Shown here: positions 11,664 through 21,634 of the stretch, one piece after another
Layout: each line of letters opens with the position of its first letter
How positions within the stretch are numbered: position 1 is the stretch's first letter
DNA from: Piliocolobus tephrosceles
Taxonomy: Eukaryota > Chordata > Mammalia > Primates > Cercopithecidae
DNA: 64,000 bases
Direction of reading: 5' to 3'
Assembly: GCF_002776525.5 (NCBI RefSeq)
Contig: NC_045443.1
Location: 51,081,387 to 51,145,386, forward strand
Position numbers and translations under genes: made by a program
The notes under the pieces: model-generated
The model's database searches: none
What the model saw: only the letters and a program-made list of their open reading frames with translations
Told to the model about the DNA's origin: nothing

Positions 11664-11665
11664 GT

Positions 11666-11725
<60 letters not shown>

Positions 11726-11738
11726 TCNNNNNNNNNNT

Positions 11739-11782
<44 letters not shown>

Positions 11783-11880
11783 TCCTCTCTCTCTTTCTTT
11801 CTTTCTTTCTTCCTTCCTTCCTTCCTTTCTTTCTTTCTCTTTCTTTCTCTCTCTCTCTTTTGCTTCCTTCCTTCCTTCCT
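11664..11880. repeat. (CTTT)n / (CCTT)n pyrimidine tract with a 10-N gap
   Basis: Almost pure pyrimidine on the plus strand, with N at 11728-11737 inside the CTTT run. It abuts the poly-T of the next Alu and probably expanded from its tail. The true repeat length is uncertain because of the gap. Confidence 0.95.
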
Positions 11881-12183
11881 TTTTTTTTTTTTTTTTTTTT
11901 TTAATGGAGTTTCACTCTTGTTGCCAAAGCTGGAGTGCAATGATATGATCTCGGCTAACTGCAACATCCACCTCTTGGGCACAAGCGATTCTCCTGCCTC
12001 AGCCTCCCTAGTAGCTGGGATTACAGGTGCCCGCCACCATGCCCAGCTAATTTTTGTATTTTTAGTAGAGATGGGATTTCACCATGTTGACTGGGGTGGT
12101 CTTGAACTCCTAACCTCAGGTGATCCACCTGCCTGGGCCTCCCAAAGTGCTGGGATTACAGGCGTGAGCCACCACGCCTGGCC
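11881..12183 (-). mobile_element. AluS-like SINE, reverse
   Basis: Poly-T at 11881-11902, then tggagtttcactcttgttgc through gtgagccaccacgcctggcc. Complete dimer with moderate divergence. Confidence 0.92.
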
Positions 12184-12545
12184 TGCTTTTGCTTTTTCAT
12201 GTTTAGGTCTTTAATTCAGTTGGAATTAATTTTTTTATATAGAAAAAGATTTTTTATATAGAAAAAGATTTAACTCTCCCCTCCCTGTGCCCATGAGTAG
12301 CCTTTCCCCCACTGGTTTGAAATGTTAAATGTCAGATTTAAACAGCACAGGTCTGTTTTCTGGGTTCTCTATTCTCTTAAGTTAGTCAATTTGACTATCA
12401 AATGTTCATTATCACTGTTATCATAATATCCAGCAGGGAAAAATGGAAGCAAGAAGACTGGTTAAGAGTTTATTGCTATAGTCTAAATGAGAAGTGATAA
12501 CTTAGAAGAGGGTCTGTGCAAATACTACACTGTCTTAATCATTAT
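12184..12545 (-). repeat. Old L1M fragment, reverse, with an embedded L2-like 110-bp segment (12398-12510)
   Basis: 12184-12395 is antisense L1 (tttaggtctttaattcagtt, tttcccccactggtttgaaa, ttctgggttctctattctct). The L1 resumes at about 12511 with aaatactacactgtcttaat. Between them lies a segment closely resembling 10613-10735 of the L2. A perfect 19-bp tandem pair sits at 12231-12249 and 12250-12268. Confidence 0.6.
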
Positions 12546-12867
12546 ATGATTCGGTCAGGGCTTAGTGCAAGAACAGGAACAACTCTAGATATTTCAAGCA
12601 GAAAGGAATTTACTACAGGGAAATTGATGCCTACAGAGTTGTTGGAAAGGCCAAAAAGAGCAGGAGTCACATATGGCTCACCCATTCAGTCTTGTAAGAT
12701 GGCACCCCAGCCTCACAAGGTGTTGTCTCCCAGCGGGCTGTGTAACCCTCTTCATTAGACCATTCTACCATTCCATAGTGTCAGCTGGGATTACAGGCAT
12801 GAGCCACCGCACTTGGCCCTCTAGGTATCTTAAAGTCAATTTTATCTCACATTATAGCATCTATTCT
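12546..12867. other. Unclassified sequence with a 39-bp Alu stub (12783-12821)
   Basis: 12546-12782 looks like an old interspersed repeat (gatatttcaagcagaaagga, tttactacagggaaattgat) that I cannot name. 12783-12821 is only the end block of a reverse Alu (agctgggattacaggcatga to cttggccc). 12822-12867 resumes the L1M-like sequence. Confidence 0.5.
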
Positions 12868-13174
12868 GGCCAGGCGCAGTGGCTCAGTGCTGTAATCCCT
12901 GCACTTTGGGAGGCTGAGGCGGGCGGATCACCTGAGGTCAGGAGTTCAAGATCAGCCTGGCCCATACAGTGAAACCTTCTCTACTAAAAATACAAAAAAA
13001 TTAGCCGACTGTGGTGGCACATGCCTGTGATCTCAGCTACTCGGGAGGCTGAGGTGGCAGAATCGGCTTGAACCCGGGAGGTGGAGGTTGCAGTGAGCTG
13101 AGATGAGCACCATTGCACTCCAGCCTGGGCAACAGTGAGATTCCATCTCAAAAAAAAAAAAAAAAAAAAAAAAA
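12868..13174 (+). mobile_element. AluS-like SINE, forward
   Basis: From ggccaggcgcagtggctcag to a poly-A tail at about 13150-13174. Both monomers are present. Confidence 0.92.
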
Positions 13175-13530
13175 GATTTATTCCAGTGAGGGCAAAAACA
13201 CTGCCTTCTGCATGATGGAGGGGGACCACTATAATCAACTCGCCTTGGCTGGTCCCCTTGGTTAGAACACCATATGGCTCGTTATTGGTCTCTGCTATTG
13301 GCAGATTATCTCTTAGGAGACATAATAGCAAGATCTGCCTTGGTGAGAGAATATCTGTTTTGTTGAGCCCAGGCATAATTTCCAACTTGCCATCACAGCT
13401 ACTGTGCTAATGAGTCCTTTTAGCAATCACTGGGTGGCTTGATAAAGAGGCTGGCTGACATTTGCAGAACCAGGTCATCTCATCCACCCAATTACCAAGA
13501 CCTGTCAGTGCCCTTTGGTAAGTGAATATT
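13175..13530 (-). repeat. Old endogenous-retrovirus internal fragment (ERVL-like), reverse
   Basis: Reads like the antisense of an ERVL/MaLR internal region: a ggttagaacaccatatggct block, attggtctctgctattggca, cttggtgagagaatatctgt and gaaccaggtcatctcatcca. It is short, full of stops in every frame and has no LTR attached, so it is a decayed relic. Family assignment is from memory of the consensus pattern. Confidence 0.5.
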
Positions 13531-14417
13531 CACCAGTTTGTAGTTTTGATGAATCTCCCTCGTGGATTTTTGTTTCCTCATTTTCACTCTTACATTAATT
13601 ATTTCTTTCTGCCTTTTTTGGTGGCAAGGGGAGGTTGCTGTGACATTACTTTTGTAATTTCTTGAGTTGGGATCTTAGCTCTGTTTTTTCTGTCTTCTTT
13701 TCTAATGTATTACGGCTATAAATCTACTTTAAATGCTAATTTAGCTGGATTCCACATTTTTAAAAGATAGTTTTTTAAAAACAGTTTTAAGTTCACAGCA
13801 AAATTGAGAGGAAGGTAGAGAGATTCCCCATATAACCCCTGCCCCATACATGCATAGGCTCCTCCATTACGAAAATCCCTCACCAGAGTGGTGGATTTGC
13901 TATAATTGGTAAACTTATATCAACACATCATAATCACCCAAAGTCCATAGTTTGCATTAGCGTTTGCTCTTGGTGCTATTTCCACACATTTTGATTGCGT
14001 ATTTTCTTTATTGTTCAGTCTACATTTTATCTAATTTCCATTATTAATTATGTTTTGAAATCTGTTCTTAAATTTCCAAGCATTGGGAATTTTACCTTCC
14101 TGTTATTGATACCTAAATTAATTGTTTGTGTTCGGACACATGTGGCCTATATAATACTGATTCTTTTTATTTGTTGAGATTTGTTTTGTGGTCCAGTGCA
14201 TGGCCAATTTTAGAAATGTTCTCTATGTTCTTTAAACAAATATTTATTCTCTAACTGCTGCATAAGGGATTCGATGTACATCTATCAGAACATGCTTATT
14301 AATTGTGTTATTCAAATCTCCCATGTCTCTACTAATTTTTGGCTGCCAATCTATCAATATACTAGAGAGCTATAACTTTTAAAATCTTCAACTATCATGG
14401 TGAATTCTGCAATTGCT
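13531..14417 (-). repeat. Old L1M remnants, reverse
   Basis: 13531-13762 and 13990-14417 read as antisense L1 ORF2 (attacggctataaatctact, ttcaaatctcccatgtctct). 13763-13989 is a different L1M 3'-type segment (ttttaagttcacagcaaaat, cacatcataatcacccaaag) inserted between them. Confidence 0.6.
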
Positions 14418-14731
14418 CCTTTTTTAAAAAAAAAAATTTTTTTTTTTTGATGGAGTTTCGCTCTTTTTGCCCAAGCTGGAGTGCAATGGCGCGCGCGATC
14501 TCGGCTCACCGCAACCTCCGCCTCCCGGGTTCAAGCGATTCTCCTGCCTCAGCCTCCTGAGTAGCTGGGATTACAGATATGCGCCGCCATGCCCAGCTAA
14601 TTTTGTATTTTAGTAGAGATGGGGGTTTCTCCATGTTGGTCAGGCTGGTCTCGAACTCCTGACCTCAGGTGATCCGCCCGCCTTGGCCTCCCAAAGTGCT
14701 GGGATTACAGGTGTGAGCCACTGCGCCCAGC
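14418..14731 (-). mobile_element. AluS-like SINE, reverse
   Basis: Poly-T around 14437-14448, then tggagtttcgctctttttgc through cactgcgcccag. Target-site duplication ctgcaattgct at 14407-14417 and 14732-14742. Confidence 0.94.
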
Positions 14732-15089
14732 CTGCAATTGCTTGTTATAGTTTTGTTTCATCTACCTGACGTGGTTACATCAAGGTAAAGAATTGCTATA
14801 TCTTCCTGGTGAACTGTTACTTTTAATGATTATATAGTAACTACATTTTAAAAATCTTAAAGTCTTATTTTTTATTGTGGTACAATATACATAAAATATA
14901 ATTTGCCACTTTACCATGTTTAAGTGTGCAGTTCAGTGACATTACTACACACAGGCATATTGTTGTGCAGCTGTCACACTATCCACTTGCAGAATGTTTT
15001 CTCATCTCAAACTAAAACTCTGTATGCACTAAACTCGAACTCCCCATTATACTCTCTTCCCAGCCCTAGTATTCACTATTCTATGTACC
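14732..15089 (-). repeat. Old L1M 3' remnant, reverse
   Basis: tttttattgtggtacaatat, gtgcagttcagtgacattac and ttgttgtgcagctgtcacac are the complement of a common L1M 3' region. Non-coding. Confidence 0.6.
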
Positions 15090-15391
15090 TTTTTTTTTTT
15101 TCGTTTTGAGACGGAGTCTTGCTCTGCCGCCCAGGCTGGAGTGCAGTGGCCGGATCTCAGCTCACTGCAAGCTCCGCCTCCCAGGTTCACGCCATTCTCC
15201 TGCCTCAGCCTCCCGAGCAGCTGGGACCACAGGCGCCTGCCACCGCGCCCGGCTAGTTTTTTGTATTTTTTAGTAGAGACGGGGTTTCACCATGTTAGCC
15301 AGGATGGTCTCGATCTCCTGACCTCGATCTCCTGGCCCGTCTCGGCCTCCCAAAGTGCTGGGATTACAGGCTTGAGCCACCGCGCCCGGCC
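15090..15391 (-). mobile_element. AluY (Old World monkey-type), reverse
   Basis: Near-consensus AluY with gtgcagtggccggatctcag and the ggcttgagccaccgcgcccg end. The stretch near 15315-15340 repeats 'gacctcgatctcctg' in place of the usual sequence, a small local rearrangement. Flanked by a short tctatgta duplication. Confidence 0.93.
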
Positions 15392-15419
15392 TCTATGTAT
15401 CTTAATATAAATTTTTTTG

Positions 15420-15543
15420 GATAAAGATAGAGCCTCACTCTGTTGCCCATGCTGTCCTGAAATTCCTGGCCTCAAGTGATGGGATCCTCCTGTCTTGGCC
15501 TCACAAAATGCTGGGATTACTGGCGTGAACCACCACACTTGGC
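15420..15543 (-). mobile_element. Alu fragment with internal deletion, reverse
   Basis: tagagcctcactctgttgcc jumps directly to ctgtcctgaaattcctggcc and ends accaccacacttggccc. About 124 bp are left of a full ~300-bp dimer. Old and diverged. Confidence 0.8.
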
Positions 15544-16660
15544 CCTCTATATATCTTAAAGTAAATTTCGTCTCATATTAATATAGCAGTACTATCTGAT
15601 TTGTTATCTTTTTCCATTTTTTTACTCTCAGCTATTCTGTGTTATTATGACTTATAACAGCACATAATTAAAAGCTTTTATCCTGTCTGACAATTCCGAC
15701 CTTTTAACTGGCGAGTTTAGTTCATTTACACTTGTTGAGTTTACTGACAAATTTTGTTTTATTATACCATCTTATTTTGTGCTAATATTTTCCATGTGTC
15801 TCTCTTCCTGCTTTCTACTGAAATGAAAGTTTTTAAAATTCATTTTCTCCTTTATTGCAAGTTATATATATTATATTTCTATTTATTTCATGATTTGCCT
15901 TAATTTTAAATTAAAAATAATCATAATGGCTTAATCAATACTTCTACTATCCTTATAAATAATTCAAGAACCTTGGAATACTTTAATTACATATCTCTCA
16001 TTATATATGTTGTTGTTGAGTATTATAATGTCATCTTATTTTCGTGTTCCCAAATTAACCACTGTTATTATTGTTTGTACAGTCAATGCTTGTTTAGATA
16101 TACTCACATGTTTTCCAATGTCTTTACTCACCCTAAGTGTTTTCCAAGCTCCAATTTTTATCTCATTTCTTTCTTGTGGGTGGAAATTTTCATCAGCAAA
16201 TTTCCTGAAGAAAATTCTTTCAGTGAAAGTTTATTTGTGATAAGAAATCTGTCTTGTTTGTCTGGAAATTTATTTATTTTATTTCTACTCTTGAATTATA
16301 GTGTAGCTGAATGAAGAATGCTTGATGGGTTTTTCACTCTGCACTTTGAATAAATTATTCATTGTCACCTGTTCTGTATTGTTGATTTTGTAAAGTCTAT
16401 TGTGAATATACTTGCTTTTATATTGAATGCCTTTTTCCCCCTGACCTTAGAATTATTTCATTCATGGCAATATATATGGGTATAAATTTAGTTTAATTGA
16501 TCCTGCTGAGGACTTGTATTATCTAAATCTGAGGATTCATGTCTTCTATTAATTCTGGTAAATTTTCACCCATAATCTCTTTGAATGTTACCTCCCCCAG
16601 TTTTCCTTGTTCTCTCCCCCAAGAACTTGTAATATGTCTACATTGTACCTTCTTATTCTC

Positions 16661-16664
<4 letters not shown>
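15544..16664 (-). repeat. Old L1M ORF2 remnant, reverse
   Basis: AT-rich antisense L1: ccttttaactggcgagttta, aaagtctattgtgaatatac, gatcctgctgaggacttgta and aattttcacccataatctct. Short plus-strand reading frames here (15973-16314) are chance openings. Confidence 0.55.
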
Positions 16665-16709
<45 letters not shown>

Positions 16710-17083
16710 NNNNNNNNNNNNNNNNNNNNNNNNNNNNNNNNNNNNNNNNNNNNNNNNNNNNNNNNNNNNNNNNNNNNNNNNNNNNNNNNNNNNNNNNNNN
16801 NNNNNNNNNTTTTTTTTTCTTTTCTTTTCTCTTTTTTTTCTTTGAGACAGAGTCTCACTCTGTTACCAGTTTGGAGTACAGTGGTGTGATCTCAGCTCAC
16901 TGCAACCACTTCCTCCTCTGTTTAAGTGATTCTTGTGCCTCAGCCTCCCCAGTAGCTGGGGCTATAGGCATGCACCATCATGCCTGGCTAATTTTTTGTA
17001 TTTTTAGTGGATTTAGGGGTTTTGCCATGTTGGCCAGGCTGGTCTTGAACTCCTGGCCTCAAGTAATCTGACTGCCTTGGACT
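16665..17083 (-). mobile_element. Alu SINE, reverse, with an unresolved poly-T tail (100-N gap at 16710-16809)
   Basis: Poly-T on both sides of the gap, then gagacagagtctcactctgt through aatctgactgccttggactc, where it is truncated. The gap sits entirely in the homopolymer, so the 100 N is almost certainly a placeholder. Confidence 0.88.
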
Positions 17084-17402
17084 CCATTTAGTTTCTTTTT
17101 AAACTTAAAAAAATTTGAAGTATAACACACATATATAAAAACACATAAAATATAAATGTATTATTGAAATAATTACTGTAGCTGAGTTGCAGATCAAGAA
17201 ATAAAATGTTGCCAGACTCCGAGTGCCCTCTATGCACCCCTTACTGACCACAGCTCTCTTCCTTTCCACTAAAGGTAACCATAACCCTGACGTTTATGGG
17301 AATCATGTCTTTCCTTTAAAAAAAAAAAAGTTCTACCACATTCCCGACAATTAATATGCATTCTTAAACAATATAGTTTATTTTCTTCTTTTCTGAACTT
17401 TT
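17084..17402 (-). repeat. Old L1-like 3' fragment, reverse (diverged)
   Basis: gcagatcaagaaataaaatg, then aaggtaaccataaccctgac, then gggaatcatgtctttcc resembles antisense L1M 3' sequence. Weak assignment. Confidence 0.45.
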
Positions 17403-17696
17403 TTAGTTTTTTGAGACAGGGTCTCGCTCTGTTGCTCAGGCTGGAGTGCAGTGGTGCAATCATAACTCACTGCAGCCTCGTCCTCCTGGGCTCAAGCAGT
17501 CCTCCCACCTCAGCCTCCCAAGTAGCTGGGATTACAGGCACACTCCACAACTCCTAGCTAATTTTTGTGTTTTTTGTAGAGATGAAGTTTCGCCATGTTG
17601 CCCAGGCTGGTCCTGAACTCCTGAGCTTCAGCAATCTGCTCGCTTCTGCCTCCCAAAGTGCTGGGTATGAACAGGTATGAACCGCTGCACCTGGCC
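17403..17696 (-). mobile_element. AluJ-like SINE, reverse
   Basis: From agttttttgagacagggtct to accgctgcacctggcc. Perfect 17-bp target-site duplication ttcttttctgaactttt at 17386-17402 and 17697-17713. Confidence 0.95.
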
Positions 17697-17713
17697 TTCT
17701 TTTCTGAACTTTT

Positions 17714-18394
17714 AAAAATAATAAAAACTGTACGTAAGTTTTTGTGTCCTGATATTTTGACCAATATTATATATTAATTATTCACCTCTGTTGTTGTGTT
17801 TGGCAGATGCTCATTCATTTTTGTGTGTTTATAAAATATTTTACTGTCTCATATACTAAATATTTAGCTATTTTACTGCTACAAACATTTTTTGTTTCCA
17901 GTTTGGAGCTGTTATGAACAATGCTGCTATGAACATTATGGTATCTGCTTAGTCCATTTTGTGCTGCTATAACGGAATCCGTGAGACTGGGTAATTACAA
18001 AAAACAGAAATTTATTTCTTATAATTGTAGAGCCTGTGAAGTCCAAGGTCAAGGGGCCCACATCTAGTGAGGGCCCTCTTGCTGAGTCATCCCATGGCAG
18101 AAGATGGAAGGGCAAGAGAGCAGAGGTACTGAACTCATCCCTTTATCAGAAACTGCTCCTGAGATAACTAACCAACTCCCACAATAACATCATTAATCCA
18201 CTCATGAGGGCAGAGCCCTCATGGCCTAATCATCTCTTAAAGGTCCCACCTCTCAACACTGTTGCATTGTTCATTTCAACACATGAACTTTGGATGACAC
18301 ATTCACACCATAGCAATACTTGCATACTAGTGCATACAGGTGTGCATTTTTATAGGTTACATACTTAGAAATACAATTGTTGGGTCCCAAGGTA
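17714..18394 (-). repeat. Old L1M fragment, reverse, interrupted by an LTR (17946-18315)
   Basis: 17714-17945 ends cagtttggagctgttatgaa with aatgctgctatgaacatt. It resumes at 18316-18394 with tacttagaaatacaattgtt and gggtcccaaggtatg. These are adjacent blocks of antisense old L1, so the LTR landed inside it. Confidence 0.6.
17946..18315 (-). repeat. Solo LTR of ERVL-MaLR type (MST/MLT1-like), reverse
   Basis: Begins ctgcttagtccattttgtgc with tgctataacggaatccgtga, passes the gactgggtaattacaaaaaa block and gagggcagagccctcatggc, and ends tgacacattcacaccatagc. Read on the minus strand this is the order of MaLR LTRs. There is no internal region. Subfamily uncertain. Confidence 0.6.
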
Positions 18395-18407
18395 TGCATG
18401 CCTTCAA

Positions 18408-18408
<1 letters not shown>

Positions 18409-18438
<30 letters not shown>

Positions 18439-18724
18439 TTTTTGAGACGGAGTTCCACTCTGTTTCCCCGACTGGAGTGCAGTAGCGCGATCTCAGCTCA
18501 CTGCAAGCTCTACCTTCTGGGTTCACGCCATTCTCCTGCCTCAGCCTCCTGAGTAGTTGGGAATACAGGCACCCGCCACCACGCCCAGCTAATTTTTTGT
18601 ATTTTTTAGTAGAGACGGGGTTTCACCGTGTTAGCCAGGATGGTCTCGATCTTCTGACATTGTGACCCACCCGCCTCAGCCTCCCAAAGTGCTGGTATTA
18701 CCGGTGTAAGCCACGGCGCCCGGC
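18409..18724 (-). mobile_element. AluY-like SINE, reverse
   Basis: Poly-T with one C interruption, then gagacggagttccactctgt through ccacggcgcccggc. Perfect 14-bp target-site duplication tgcatgccttcaat at 18395-18408 and 18725-18738. Confidence 0.95.
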
Positions 18725-18738
18725 TGCATGCCTTCAAT

Positions 18739-19490
18739 CTTATCGGATAACGCCAGACTGTTTTTCAAAGTTGTACTAAATTACACTCCTGTCAACAGTA
18801 TATGAGCAACCCCATCCCTCCACAATCTTATCAGAGCTTGGTGTTATTGTTTATCTGGTCTTTTACTTTAACCCAGTGTGGTGGGTGCATAACAGTATCT
18901 CATGTAGCTTTACTTTCTAATGAGTAATTTCATAAATTGACAATTAAATGATAACTTCTATCCACTTGATTTTTATTCTTAGCGACTCTCCTAGATATGG
19001 TCTATGGGCATTCAACATCCTTCTCATTCTCTTTACCATTTCATATAAGAGAATCTAGAAAGCAAAACCAGCAAATACCTACTTACATTTCCCAGGTTTG
19101 GGATACAAATTAGTTTCCACCAAAAAGATGTACTCATGAAAAATTTAGAGTGCAGAAACAAGGTGGGGGCCATCTTTCTGAAGCATCACTTTTAGTGCTG
19201 CATCTATCTTTGCTAATGTGAAAGGCAGGTGTAATAATGACAATAAGTTGACCTGGACTTGCACTCCTCCAGCCCATTCAATGATTTGTAAGCACCTAAT
19301 TCCCTGCTGTTTAAAATACGTGGAGAAATTTCTTTTCAATCTGTACTCTGGCTGATACAATGACAATTGTACTTCACCTAATTTAAGATACTCTCAAAGT
19401 AAGAAGCACCATTATTTCACTGACAATAAGAAAGCCAGTGTTGCAATTAAACTATGACAACTGCTTTCTTGATACTTAGAATTTTCCTCT
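18739..19490. other. L1M tail (to about 18960), then unclassified non-coding sequence
   Basis: 18739-18960 continues the antisense old L1 (ataacgccagactgtttttc, tacactcctgtcaacagtat). From about 18960 to 19490 I recognise nothing. The minus-strand frame at 19145-19366 has no recognisable homology. Confidence 0.5.
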
Positions 19491-19501
19491 ATTTAAAGAG
19501 T

Positions 19502-19668
19502 TATTTTATTTTATTTTATTTGGAGACGCATTTTGCTCTGCCACCCCAGCTGGGGTGTAGTGGCACAATCACAGCTCACTGTAGCCTTGAATTCCGGGGC
19601 TCCAGCAATCCTCCCATGTCAGCCTCTCAGAGTGCTGGGATTACAGGCATGAGCCACTGTGCCCAGCC
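19502..19668 (-). mobile_element. 7SL-derived Alu monomer (FLAM-like) or deleted Alu, reverse
   Basis: About 165 bp: (ATTTT)n, then tggagacgcattttgctctg, one monomer body, then cagagtgctgggattacagg to cactgtgcccagcc. Flanked by an 8-bp duplication taaagagt at 19494-19501 and 19669-19676. Monomer length suggests an early free-left-Alu-type copy. Confidence 0.75.
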
Positions 19669-20000
19669 TAAAGAGTCACTTTAGACTTTAGACATAGGTT
19701 TTATAATTTATAATTTATCATCTCTCCCTTTACCAGTGAACAGATTTTTCCTACCCTTTATTTGGGCTGAACTTCGATTCTTATTTCTACATGACCATTA
19801 AAACCCTTTGGTTACCAAGATCAGCAACTACCTCTAAACACTCCAGGGAAGCTCCAGGATTAGCTCCCACATTTGCCATCCAGGTTTTTAGTTCTCTTCT
19901 TATTTTTGGTTCCTTGGAGGATTTTTCTTTTTTTTCTATCAAGCTCAGCTGTGCATTTAAAAGAAAATTTTGTATTTTGGTCACTCTTTCTAGGTGCTTT

Positions 20001-20371
20001 TTTTTTTTTTTTTTTTTTGAGACGGAGTCTCGCTCTGTCGCCNNNNNNNNNNNNNNNNNNNNNNNNNNNNNNNNNNNNNNNNNNNNNNNNNNNNNNNNNN
20101 NNNNNNNNNNNNNNNNNNNNNNNNNNNNNNNNNNNNNNNNNNGCTCACTGCAAGCTCCGCCTCCCGGGTTCATGCCATTCTCCTGCCTCAGCCTCCCGAG
20201 TAGCTGGGATTACAGGCGCCGCCACCTCGCCCGGCTAGTTTTTTGTATTTTTTAGTAGAGACGGGGTTTCACCGTGTTAGCCAGGATGGTCTCCATCTCC
20301 TGACCTCATGATCCGCCTGTCTCGGCCTCCCAAAGTGCTCAGATTACAGGCTTAAGCCACTGCGCCCGGCC
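20001..20371 (-). mobile_element. AluY (Old World monkey-type), reverse, containing a 100-N gap
   Basis: Poly-T, gagacggagtctcgctctgt, N at 20043-20142, then gctcactgcaagctccgcct through ccactgcgcccggc. Target-site duplication ttctaggtgcttt at 19988-20000 and 20372-20384 proves one clean insertion. The variant block reads ggcttaagcc. Confidence 0.94.
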
Positions 20372-20439
20372 TTCTAGGTGCTTTATAGTAAAATATTCTA
20401 GTTTGTTGTAATGCTGGAAACACAAGTCCATCTCATTAT

Positions 20440-20597
20440 TATGTACTATAACATTTCCATTTAACAAATGAGAAAATTGAGGCTCATAGAAGTTAAATAA
20501 TTTCTCCAAATTCACAGAGATAAAAAGTTGTGGGACCAAGATTCAAATTGAGATCTTTTGTCTCTAAAACGCATTCTCTTAGCGTTGAACCACACCT
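20440..20597 (-). repeat. MIR SINE, reverse
   Basis: Complement of MIR: tttaacaaatgagaaaattg, then aggctcatagaagttaaata, then ttctccaaattcacagagat, ending in ttcaaattgagatc and cttagcgttgaaccac. Ancient and diverged. Confidence 0.8.
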
Positions 20598-21410
20598 AGG
20601 AAGCCTTGCTTTAAATTTTCTGATACTACAGTGATTATTTGCATACTTCCAGCTAATTGAATGATTACATTCCTATCTATTATAACAGATTTGAGTTAAT
20701 TTGTACTTCAACAAAATGCCACAATGAAACTTTGAGGAATTTCTGGCTGTGATATTTTTTAAATAGACTTCTGGGCTTGGAAGCGACTTTAAAGGGGCAT
20801 CTTGCCATCCGCTTGCTTCAGACAGAGCCAACCTCCAGCCATTATTCACAGTCTTTGATAGATGATCATTTCCCTGGGATCTCAGGTACAATAGAAGACA
20901 AACTATAAATTTTTTAAATCAAGCTCTTGGGCTTAGTGAGTTTCACTGGCAGGGTTTTTTTTCTTCCTTAATTCCAAACTTATTCTCTCCTTCTGCACCT
21001 TCAGCCACTCTGTCCACAGGAGAGGGACAAAAGAGCTTTCCTTGCCCTCTTTACATAGCATATCTGCCCCTCCCCATTAATGAGTAACCACGTACTCCTA
21101 TGGGATTACTCGGATCCTTTCAGCTTTCTCTTCTTTCCTCCTTTTTGGTCATGAATTTTGTCCTTGGCTGTAACTCCTGCTGAGTTATCTCCCATTAATG
21201 ATGCTGACATACAGGACCCAGATAAAGTGCTATATAAATGCTAAGTAATCACAGCCAGGCTTGACTTTGTGATACAGGTTATCTCAGGCTGCTATATTAC
21301 GAGATCAGCCCCCTGTTGACATTCAAGATGAAGTTTACCAGCTGCAAACCTTTTTTTTTTTTTTTGCGATGGAATATTGTGACAAGTGCTAATGCTGTAC
21401 CAGGGGCCTT
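20598..21410. other. Non-coding unique sequence
   Basis: No open frame with recognisable homology and no clear interspersed repeat. A lone poly-T run lies at 21351-21365. Confidence 0.5.
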
Positions 21411-21423
21411 GAAAAGAAAGCAT

Positions 21424-21621
21424 ATGGGCCTGTTGGAGGGTGAGGAGGGAGAGCATTAGGACAAATACCTAATGTATGCGGGGCTTGAAACCTAGATGAT
21501 GGGATGATAGGTGCAGCAAACCGCAAACCACCATGGCACATGTATACCTATGTAACAAACCTGCATGTTCTGCACGTGTATCCTGAGACTTAAAGTAAAA
21601 TAAAATAAAATAATAAAAAAA
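21424..21621 (+). mobile_element. 5'-truncated L1PA 3' end, forward
   Basis: 198 bp of L1PA 3'UTR starting gggcctgttggagggtgagg, with accatggcacatgtatacct, and ending in an (AAAAT)n tail. Perfect 13-bp target-site duplication gaaaagaaagcat at 21411-21423 and 21622-21634. This is typical target-primed reverse transcription with severe 5' truncation. Confidence 0.95.
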
Positions 21622-21634
21622 GAAAAGAAAGCAT

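Noticed and set aside
11653..11982. Lys/Arg-rich and Ser/Phe/Leu-rich frames in the CTTT tracts (also 58-264)
   Set aside because: Pure translation of microsatellites, one with Ns inside; not genes.
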